Below are positions 8,599 to 13,610 of a DNA stretch of 13,610 nucleotides, in pieces. The DNA is taken from assembly GCA_018897415.1 (NCBI GenBank), contig JAHIKR010000100.1, positions 1 through 13,610 on the forward strand. The letters run 5' to 3'. Source of the stretch: Pseudomonadota bacterium. GTDB lineage: Bacteria; Desulfobacterota; Desulfobacteria; Desulfobacterales; ETH-SRB1. The first letter of the stretch is position 1. The number at the start of each line of letters is the position of its first letter. The notes under the pieces were generated by a model. The model saw only the letters and a list, made by a program, of their open reading frames with translations, made no database searches and had not been told where the DNA came from. A program made the translations under genes and the position numbers.

Positions 8599-9284
8599 TC
8601 TGAGATCCAACCCTCTACACAATAAGGTGTCACAGTTTCCATCAAAATATCAGTTGTTGCTACACCGGAAATCCTGATTTTTCGTGTAGGATGCCTGTCA
8701 TTCGGTTTAAATATAACAAAGCGAGCATCCCCATCTGGTAAAAAATGAATACTGAATACTCGATTCTGTTCGCCCCTCCAAGAAGCATAGATGTCGTAGT
8801 CAGGCGTTAAAGAAATAGTTGGGCACTTTATGTTGGGATGTAATTGAAGAAAATTATAAAAATTGCGAAGCGATTCAGCCGCTATTCCAAGACAATCAGG
8901 GTCTTCTTCCTTTGCATCATAAAACAAAGTGAAAAGTTTATTTGCCAAACTTTCCTGATAGAAAATAGACCTCGACCATTTAATCCGGAAAATCAATTCT
9001 TGTACTTGATCCTCTTCGCTTTTAAGTAAGGTCGCTTGTGTAATCGCATCTTGGTTTTCTGGCAAATCAATTATGAAAGTGTCGGATTCCTCCTGGTTAA
9101 CGAATGCCGTATTTCTATAGCGAGTTTTTGAAAATATTTTTGACGGTAATTCCCACGCTGCAGTATCAGTATATGGATAGTCGTTTGGAGAATTATCTTC
9201 AATTGATTTGTTTCCGTATACAATGCTGGGGATTTGTGCTGGATCAAACCTGTTAAGCATTTTATACAAATCAATCTCAGGCAT
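8595..9284 (-). CDS. Uncharacterised protein, second gene of the TIGR04255-led module
   Basis: From the ATG at 9284 the product has 229 residues; a GTG at 9293 in the same frame would add three. Either start overlaps the end of the upstream TIGR04255-like gene (stop at 9277), by 8 or 17 bases, so the two are probably translationally coupled. The protein is acidic and soluble-looking, with no membrane segment. A conspicuous C-terminal part (about 165-229) reads YASWRGEQNRVFSIHFLPDG, then ARFVIFKPND, R.PTRKIRISGVATTDILME and ends CVEGWISE, which looks like a beta-rich domain. The middle (about 100-150) is helical and includes KLFTLFYDA and LRNFYNFLQLHPN. I do not recognise a catalytic motif or a named family. 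Context suggests a partner of the TIGR04255 protein rather than a housekeeping gene. Confidence 0.8.
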   Translation of the reverse strand: MPEIDLYKMLNRFDPAQIPSIVYGNKSIEDNSPNDYPYTDTAAWELPSKIFSKTRYRNTAFVNQEESDTFIIDLPENQDAITQATLLKSEEDQVQELIFRIKWSRSIFYQESLANKLFTLFYDAKEEDPDCLGIAAESLRNFYNFLQLHPNIKCPTISLTPDYDIYASWRGEQNRVFSIHFLPDGDARFVIFKPNDRHPTRKIRISGVATTDILMETVTPYCVEGWISE

Positions 9285-10089
9285 CTTCTTCACGCTCCCA
9301 TATTTTTTGAATTTCAGGGGTTGTTAGATCAGTAAAGCCTCGGACTATCCATTCATGTGCTAAGTCAAACCATTCACGCATTCTATCTTTTGTCGCTGAT
9401 TCATTAATTCCTCTCGTTTTTAATTCAAGAACAAGCAAAGGAGCTTTGTCTTCTTTTCGTATCGCTTGTTTTAAGCTGACGATCAAATGCCCCTTGTTTT
9501 CCGGCAAAAGGAACTCTTTTTGCCAAGCAACTTTTTCGGGTTTCGGTAAAAACCGCTCTTTGGTTTTCTCCCAAGCATAATCCGAAAATATTTTTGGGAG
9601 GTCATCAATCGTATTCCAACCCTGTCCCTTTGGGATATGGTTGATATAGCTCAGTTCATATTCGATTGGCGTGAGCTCGCCGAACTCAAATTCATCAAAA
9701 AAAATTGTGATGTTATTCATCACACTCTCGAAATTTTTGATGACATGGTCATATCGAGGGTAATCGCTTTGTCTTCTTCGCCAATTGAAATAAAATCGAT
9801 CGAACTGAAATTGTACCAACTGATCATCCGATTTGTTTATAAACCATACTCGTGGTAAGGGCATTCCTGTTGCCGCATCTACCAACATTTCACCTTTAAC
9901 TGATGTTATCGGAGGGGCATGTTGGATAATCGGATAATCAGTGCGAAATTTTTCCCAAAGAAGACCGATATGGGGTATACGAAGCTTATCAGGAGTATGA
10001 AACCGCATCCCACAAACAACTTCGTTAACAGGTGGGTTCTTATAACTTGGAAGCGTGCCTGTTGAGGAACTTTCGATTTTGATAGTCAT
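9277..10089 (-). CDS. TIGR04255 family-like protein, first gene of the accessory operon
   Basis: A 270-residue protein whose start resembles the sporadically distributed TIGR04255 family: a short lead, then YKNPPVNEVVCGMRFHTP, followed by LWEKFRTDYPIIQHAPPI. Further on it has FQFDRFYFNWRR (about 93-104), ELSYINHI and a C-terminal segment GINESATKDRMREWFDLAHE. That motif pattern and the 250-280 residue length fit the family as I know it; members are of unknown function and occur patchily beside accessory genes. No signal peptide, membrane segment or obvious catalytic triad is seen. The ATG at 10089 has GAGGG about 12 bases upstream, a wide spacing. A sigma70-like promoter lies at 10132-10161, so this gene probably heads the whole minus-strand operon. 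It overlaps the next gene. The family call is moderately sure, the function unknown. Confidence 0.75.
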   Translation of the reverse strand: MTIKIESSSTGTLPSYKNPPVNEVVCGMRFHTPDKLRIPHIGLLWEKFRTDYPIIQHAPPITSVKGEMLVDAATGMPLPRVWFINKSDDQLVQFQFDRFYFNWRRRQSDYPRYDHVIKNFESVMNNITIFFDEFEFGELTPIEYELSYINHIPKGQGWNTIDDLPKIFSDYAWEKTKERFLPKPEKVAWQKEFLLPENKGHLIVSLKQAIRKEDKAPLLVLELKTRGINESATKDRMREWFDLAHEWIVRGFTDLTTPEIQKIWEREEDA

Positions 10090-10131
10090 AAAAAGTATTA
10101 CCCTCTTAATTTATGAAATCCATATAAATAT

Positions 10132-10161
10132 AATATAATAAAAAATACTCCTTTACGTCAA
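10132..10161 (-). promoter_or_regulatory. Putative sigma70 promoter of the minus-strand accessory operon
   Basis: Read on the minus strand, TTGACG (10161-10156) is followed after 18 bases by TATATT (10137-10132); TTATAT at 17-base spacing is an alternative. Each hexamer differs from consensus by one base. Transcription would start near 10124, giving a leader of about 35 bases before the ATG at 10089. This is the only strong promoter-like pair I see upstream of the cluster, and the surroundings are very AT-rich, so some chance matches are expected. Confidence 0.5.
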
Positions 10162-10278
10162 TAAGAAATCACTTACTATATTTAGAAATTCCAAAGACAG
10201 TATACCTGTTTCCCGAAGAAAAAAGCAATAATATGTATGCTCTCCCACGATTCCCACCCCAATTCCCAAAAAGAACAT

Positions 10279-10320
10279 CGATAGATTAATCAAAAACGTC
10301 GATAGATTTTCGATAGATTT
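10279..10320. repeat. Three direct copies of CGATAGATT
   Basis: CGATAGATT occurs at 10279-10287, 10300-10308 and 10311-10319, with spacings of 21 and 11 bases. It lies between the accessory operon promoter and the Fic-like gene remnant, upstream of the -35 element. It could be an operator cluster or debris of a decayed gene; the 21-base step is about two helical turns and the 11-base step about one, which would place all copies on one DNA face. Confidence 0.5.
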
Positions 10321-10328
10321 CCAGCAAA

Positions 10329-10460
10329 CTATTTTTTCTTGAAAACATATCTGGTACTTCGTCCTTTTCCTGTCTGTTCAAGAATATCTAATTTAATCAA
10401 CCCGGTAAGATCCCTGTTGGTTGCCCACGCCGCTGATATGCGGGCCGATACAACATGTCG
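10329..10460 (-). pseudogene. Remnant C-terminal winged-helix end of a Fic-type (or AlbA_2/ATP-binding) protein
   Basis: The minus-strand frame ending at TAG 10331-10329 reads ISAAWATNRDLTGLIKLDIL, then EQTGKGRSTRYVFKKK. The pattern A(T)xRDLxxLxxxxILxxxGxGRSTRYxL is the usual C-terminal winged helix of Fic-domain proteins and also of some AlbA_2-type ATP-binding proteins. No Fic core HPFxxGNG motif or other upstream domain is present. Upstream, the frame runs on to a GTG at 10538, but that part is out of frame with a more protein-like short reading frame (10465-10557) and reads as non-protein. This is therefore the stranded 3' end of a broken gene. Confidence 0.45.
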
Positions 10461-10464
10461 TGCA

Positions 10465-10557
10465 CTACGTAGGTTTTGCCTCCAGCCGTTTCCGCGCCAA
10501 TTCAACTGCTTTATGAAGCTTCTGCTCCAGCAGTTCACGTTTCGGTAGTTCGGTCAT
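10465..10557 (-). pseudogene. Short 30-codon reading frame, probable gene remnant
   Basis: An ATG at 10557 opens 30 codons to TAG at 10467-10465: MTELPKRELLEQKLHKAVEL followed by ARKRLEAKPT. It looks like a genuine amphipathic helix, rich in E, K and L, of the kind found at the C-termini of several accessory nuclease families. It is in frame with the DUF1016-like piece directly upstream, separated only by the TAG at 10569-10567 and three codons, so the two may be the two ends of one gene joined by an internal deletion. It could alternatively have been part of the gene whose winged-helix end follows. No convincing Shine-Dalgarno is seen. Confidence 0.3.
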
Positions 10558-10566
10558 GTATTCAGG

Positions 10567-10707
10567 CTACCTTGATACCGCTTTTATCCAACTCAATTGT
10601 CGTGACAGTGTCACGACAATTAACCGTCCGTAATCTGCCCGCTTTTCCTTCAAAATATCCTGGCGGATACGGTCGCCGATCTGCCAGTAAAGAAGCGTAA
10701 TGTACAA
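10567..10707 (-). pseudogene. Remnant of a DUF1016 / YhcG-type nuclease N-terminal domain
   Basis: On the minus strand, codons from a TTG at 10707 to TAG at 10569-10567 read YITLLYWQIGDRIRQDILKE, then KRADYGRLIVVTLSRQL. This matches the well-known N-terminal block of DUF1016 proteins (LYWxIGxxI ... RAxYGxxIVxxLSxxL). The stop falls right after this block and the PD-(D/E)xK nuclease half is absent. The frame is closed upstream by a TAA, so the family's usual first residues are missing as well. A perfect 27-bp inverted repeat falls inside it (IVVTLSRQL codons). I consider it a relic of an earlier accessory gene. Confidence 0.55.
10595..10621. repeat. Perfect 27-bp inverted repeat (12-bp arms, 3-bp spacer)
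   Basis: AATTGTCGTGAC at 10595-10606 and GTCACGACAATT at 10610-10621 are exact reverse complements around AGT. It lies within the DUF1016-like remnant, where it encodes the I-V-V-T-L-S-R-Q-L block, so the symmetry may be a by-product of coding sequence. It could also act as a protein-binding site or recombination hotspot. Confidence 0.9.
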
Positions 10708-10708
10708 T

Positions 10709-10988
10709 CTTAATTAAATCACTTAATACACCAATTTCACTTTCAATACAACAAAATCCAATTATTTTTTAAATAAATTATATAGTTGTGTTAAATATAA
10801 AAAATCGATATGCTGCTTCTTGCAAGTTTCAATAGCACGAAATAATTTACACTTTATTATGTGTGCAGATTCAAATGACAAAACAATACAATCAAAAAGT
10901 TGCTGGTAATGTCGATATATAGATCTAACTGAGAATACATTTCAAAGAACTCCAAACATCACATAAATACAAAAAAAGAGGTGAAGAA
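10709..10988. other. AT-rich spacer at the right border of the accessory region
   Basis: About 280 bases of very AT-rich sequence with no coding-looking frame. It should contain the promoter for the 61-codon gene and ubiD, but I see no convincing -35/-10 pair. No tRNA, direct-repeat attachment site or insertion-sequence end was recognised. At its right end GAGGTGA (10978-10984) is a strong Shine-Dalgarno four bases before the ATG at 10989. Confidence 0.5.
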
Positions 10989-11174
10989 ATGCAGAATGTA
11001 AAATGTGAAGTTAAAGACGACAAACTGATTATTGAAATAGATTTAACAAAGGAGTTTGGCCCCTCAAAATCTGGCAAAACGATAACAGTTGCCAGTACGC
11101 GCGGTAACCAGAAAATCGAGGGCACCGATGTTATAATTGGTTTGAACATTTACAAATATCCAGAAAATGGGTAA
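10989..11174 (+). CDS. Small uncharacterised protein (61 residues), upstream of ubiD
   Basis: The product starts MQNVKCEVKDDKLIIEIDLT and continues KEFGPSKSGKTITVASTRG, ending LNIYKYPENG. It looks like a small, single-domain, mostly beta protein without signal peptide or membrane helix. The SKSGKT stretch resembles a P-loop only superficially; the protein is too small to be an NTPase. GAGGTGA at 10978-10984, four bases before the ATG, is the best ribosome-binding site in the window and argues strongly that this is a real gene. The stop is 41 bases before ubiD on the same strand, so co-transcription is likely. I believe similar short proteins occur in other bacteria but cannot name the family or a function. 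Confidence 0.8.
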   Translation: MQNVKCEVKDDKLIIEIDLTKEFGPSKSGKTITVASTRGNQKIEGTDVIIGLNIYKYPENG

Positions 11175-11215
11175 CATCCACGGTTCAGCGAAATAGTTAT
11201 CTGAAGGAACCAGAA

Positions 11216-13021
11216 TTGTATAAAAATTTAAAAGATTTTTTAGATACTCTGGATAGAGCAGGGGAACTTAAATTTATAAGCTCTAAGGTATCGCCTTACC
11301 TTGAAATAAGTAAAATAACGGATCAGGAGTCTAAAAGTCCTCATGGCGGGAAAGCCCTGTTCTTTGAGCATATAGAAGGCTCGTCCTTTCCGGTTGCTAC
11401 CAATATATTCGGAAGTTCTCGCAGGATTTGCATGGCTCTCGGGGTAGAGCACCTCGACATGTTGGGTGGTAAAATAAAAAAATATATGGATATTAATCCT
11501 CCAAGAAGTTTAAAGGAGGCGTTAAATATAATTCCCATGGCAATTAATTTTACAAAGTTCTTTCCACGATCCAGCAGATCAAAGATTCCGCCCTGTCAGG
11601 AGATTATTTATAAAGGTCGCGATGTTGACCTGTCGAAACTTCCTGTACTCCACTGCTGGCCAAAGGACGCTGCCCCATTTATCACTCTTCCGATGGTATT
11701 TACAAAAAGCCTTGTTACCGGCAAACGCAATGTTGGAATGTACAGGATGCAGATTTTTGACAAAATCTCAACAGGCATGCACTGGCACATTCACAAAGAT
11801 GGTTCGCATTATTATAATGAATACCGGAGCAAAGGCAAAAGAATGCCTGTTGCCGTAGCAATAGGTGCTGATCCTGCTTCCATTTATGCTGCAACAGCTC
11901 CAATGCCGAGAGGTGTGGATGAAATGCTGCTCGCAGGTTTTATTCGCAATAAACCTGTTACAATGACAAAATGTATCACAATCGATATGGAAGTCCCTTC
12001 TGAAGCTGAATTTGTGCTTGAGGGTTATGTTGACCCGGATGAACTAAGGCTGGAAGGCCCGTTTGGGGATCATACAGGTTACTATTCGCTTGCCGACTAT
12101 TATCCGGTATTCCATGTAACTGCCATAACCCACAGAAAAAACCCTGTTTATAATGCCACTCTTGTCGGACGTCCGCCAATGGAAGACTGCTATCTCGCAA
12201 AGGCCACAGAGCGCATTTTTTTGCCAATGCTTCAGGCTGTTATGCCTGAAATATGCGATTACTGGTTCCCTTGGGAAGGAGTCTTCCATAATATAGTTAT
12301 TATATCTATTGATAAAGAATATTCAGGGCATGCGCAGAAGGTTATGAGCGGGCTCTGGGGACAGGGGCAGATGAGTTTTTGTAAAGCAATTGTTGTTGTT
12401 GACAAAAATATCAATCCTCAGAATCCAGGCGAAGTAATAGAAGAACTGGTAACAAGACTTGATATTACTTCGGATATTACCCTGACGAAAGGTATTCTTG
12501 ATGTGCTTGACCACTCATCTCCCTTGCCAAATTTCGGAAACAAGATAGGGATTGATCTTACTACAAGATTTAAGGGAGAACTACCAAGAAGGGACAGAAA
12601 ATCCTTAAAAAAGGCGCCCCCTGATGTTGATCTGTCAAGCTTAATAACTAACAAAGTGCCTGGCTCTGCTAAGTGCAGACATCTGTTTAATCATTTGTCT
12701 GAAAAAGAAAATTGTATAAATAGAATACTTGCAGTTTCAGTTGAAAAGACAGAACAACTCGGCGGCAAAGATTTTGCCAGGATTTTATTAGCGCTGGATG
12801 AGCTTGAGATGTTCAATATATTTATTCTTTTTGACAAAGAAATTGATCTTTCCGACAACTCTCTTATGCTGTGGAAGGTTTTCAATAATGTTGATCCTGG
12901 AAGAGATATGATCTTTCAGGATGGCCGTGTTGTTATAGATGCATGTAAGAAGGGGATAATGGACGGTCATGAAAGAGAGTGGCCGGATGATCTAACGTTT
13001 GACGTAACAGTTCATGGTTAA
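11216..13021 (+). CDS. ubiD: UbiD family (prenylated-FMN-dependent) decarboxylase
   Basis: A 601-residue protein with UbiD features throughout: PHGGKALFFEHIEG (42-55), WPKDAAPFITLPMVFT (148-163), RNVGMYRMQ (171-179) in the cofactor region, GMHWHIHKDG (187-196), VAVAIGADPA (212-221) and the active-site segment EGPFGDHTGYY (280-290), whose E280 and D285 correspond to catalytic acidic positions of the family. The family reversibly decarboxylates aromatic or alpha,beta-unsaturated acids with prenylated FMN supplied by UbiX, in ubiquinone or menaquinone synthesis or in aromatic degradation. At about 600 residues it belongs to the long UbiD type often annotated as menaquinone biosynthesis decarboxylase; the substrate is not determinable here. 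The start is a TTG at 11216 with AAGGA seven bases upstream. A ubiX gene on the same strand lies across the accessory cluster. Family assignment is secure. Confidence 0.95.
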   Translation: MYKNLKDFLDTLDRAGELKFISSKVSPYLEISKITDQESKSPHGGKALFFEHIEGSSFPVATNIFGSSRRICMALGVEHLDMLGGKIKKYMDINPPRSLKEALNIIPMAINFTKFFPRSSRSKIPPCQEIIYKGRDVDLSKLPVLHCWPKDAAPFITLPMVFTKSLVTGKRNVGMYRMQIFDKISTGMHWHIHKDGSHYYNEYRSKGKRMPVAVAIGADPASIYAATAPMPRGVDEMLLAGFIRNKPVTMTKCITIDMEVPSEAEFVLEGYVDPDELRLEGPFGDHTGYYSLADYYPVFHVTAITHRKNPVYNATLVGRPPMEDCYLAKATERIFLPMLQAVMPEICDYWFPWEGVFHNIVIISIDKEYSGHAQKVMSGLWGQGQMSFCKAIVVVDKNINPQNPGEVIEELVTRLDITSDITLTKGILDVLDHSSPLPNFGNKIGIDLTTRFKGELPRRDRKSLKKAPPDVDLSSLITNKVPGSAKCRHLFNHLSEKENCINRILAVSVEKTEQLGGKDFARILLALDELEMFNIFILFDKEIDLSDNSLMLWKVFNNVDPGRDMIFQDGRVVIDACKKGIMDGHEREWPDDLTFDVTVHG

Positions 13022-13036
13022 CGGTTAAACCGTGAA
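13011..13036 (+). terminator. Hairpin at the ubiD stop, possible terminator
   Basis: TTCATGGTT (13011-13019) pairs with AACCGTGAA (13028-13036), eight Watson-Crick pairs and one G-U, with an eight-base loop. The stem includes the last codons and stop of ubiD and is followed by a T-rich but interrupted run (TGTTTACTTATTTTCTT). It sits between two convergent genes, where a terminator is expected. Confidence 0.45.
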
Positions 13037-13043
13037 TGTTTAC

Positions 13044-13610
13044 TTATTTTCTTATCCCTGCATCCAGCCTCTTGTTCCATCGTACCCATTCAATCAAATC
13101 GTCTTTAGCCAAATCAAATCCTTCAGGTTTTAAGGCTGTACCATCCGGCCTTATAACAATTTGCTGCAAGGCCCTTACGATATATGTCCACTCTTCCATG
13201 GATACAGGATGAGGGCCGGGTACAGGATGTGGCCCTGCTACAGTCGAAGGTTTCATGACTTTTTTGGGAGGCTCAACATGACTCACCTTAGACGGGGCGC
13301 TTACATCTATTTCTCCCCAGTAGACTTTTACAACTACTGAGTTATCTTTATTAACATTTATCCTGTATACTGTGCCGCGAACACCGGCGACAGCAGTTTT
13401 GGTTGCAACGGCGAAACGCCCTTTTCTTCCTAAAATTTTTGATACATTGGCCCATGTTTTCCCGAGAGCCATGTTTACGTTTATGTCTCTATTTTTGGTC
13501 TTTTTGTCAAAATTAATTGATGCAAGCTCAAAGGTTGTCTCTTCATCAAAACGTATAAAACTTTCATCGGGAAGCTTTAGTTCTATCCTCGATTGTTTAT
13601 CTGTGCTAAC
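13044..13610 (-). CDS. FecR-domain protein (5' end beyond the window)
   Basis: The frame is open from the right edge of the window to the stop at 13044, giving 188 residues; the ATG at 13472 is internal, because residues before it already match the FecR domain. The visible part begins SRIELKLPDESFIRFDEETT, then FELASINFD, LGKTWANVSK, GRFAVATKTAVAGVRGTVYR and VKVYWGEIDVS. This is the typical FecR-domain consensus of extracytoplasmic proteins. A proline-histidine repeat GPHPVPGPHPVS follows, then a C-terminal helix-rich tail with W and K/R (EWTYIVRALQQIV, DDLIEWVRWNKRLDAGIRK). FecR-domain proteins of this type usually have an N-terminal signal peptide; that part is outside the window. It is not next to a visible sigma factor or TonB receptor, so classical iron-citrate signalling is not implied. 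It converges on ubiD. Confidence 0.88.
   Translation of the reverse strand, partial: VSTDKQSRIELKLPDESFIRFDEETTFELASINFDKKTKNRDINVNMALGKTWANVSKILGRKGRFAVATKTAVAGVRGTVYRINVNKDNSVVVKVYWGEIDVSAPSKVSHVEPPKKVMKPSTVAGPHPVPGPHPVSMEEWTYIVRALQQIVIRPDGTALKPEGFDLAKDDLIEWVRWNKRLDAGIRK

Noticed and set aside
10329..10538. Intact 69-residue gene starting at GTG 10538
   Set aside because: Only its second half looks like protein; the first half is out of frame with a better protein-like frame, so it is treated as a gene remnant.
11017..11100. P-loop-like SKSGKT in the 61-residue protein
   Set aside because: It lacks the preceding glycine pattern of a Walker A motif and the protein is too small for an NTPase fold.
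13044..13472. FecR gene as a complete 142-residue gene starting at 13472
   Set aside because: The frame stays open to the window edge and the upstream codons (SRIELKLPDESFIRFDEETT) belong to the FecR domain, so the gene is truncated by the window.
1..13610. CRISPR arrays, tRNA or rRNA genes, integrase or transposase genes
   Set aside because: No regularly spaced repeats, cloverleaf-like sequences or recombinase motifs were seen by eye on either strand.

Overview
The window (roughly 40% GC by eye) comes from a bacterium. Its conserved backbone genes are on the outside: the tail of a UbiX-type flavin prenyltransferase gene at the left end, and on the right a UbiD-type decarboxylase gene followed by the 5'-truncated part of a FecR-domain gene. 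Sequence style (long ~600-residue UbiD, FecR-domain protein, AT-rich spacers) would fit an anaerobic deltaproteobacterium (Desulfobacterota), but this is inference and no single marker proves it.

Layout. 1-564 (+): UbiX, missing only its first few codons. 565-768: gene-free convergent spacer. 769-10089 (-): a long co-directional accessory cluster, transcribed right to left from a good sigma70-like promoter at 10132-10161. In transcription order it encodes a TIGR04255-like protein, two uncharacterised proteins coupled to it by short overlaps, a short coding-looking remnant, a SNF2/RapA-like translocase with a C-terminal coiled coil, a type III-style beta-class DNA methyltransferase (Mod) and a type III restriction helicase-nuclease (Res). 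10090-10988: spacer holding broken pieces of other accessory genes (a Fic-type winged helix end and a DUF1016/YhcG-type N-domain piece), a perfect 27-bp inverted repeat and a triple 9-bp repeat. 10989-13021 (+): a 61-codon gene and the UbiD gene. 13044-13610 (-): FecR-domain gene, convergent with ubiD, separated from it by a hairpin.

How the parts relate. UbiX makes prenylated FMN, the cofactor UbiD needs, and their genes are often neighbours; here about 10 kb of restriction-modification and debris lies between them, in the opposite orientation, so the cluster looks like an island inserted in a former ubiX-ubiD neighbourhood. Mod and Res carry all the motifs expected of an active type III system. 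The extra SNF2 gene directly upstream of mod, and the three-gene TIGR04255 module at the head of the apparent operon, are the candidates for an expanded or novel defence system. The target-recognition part of mod is sharply more AT-rich than the rest of the gene, suggesting specificity exchange.
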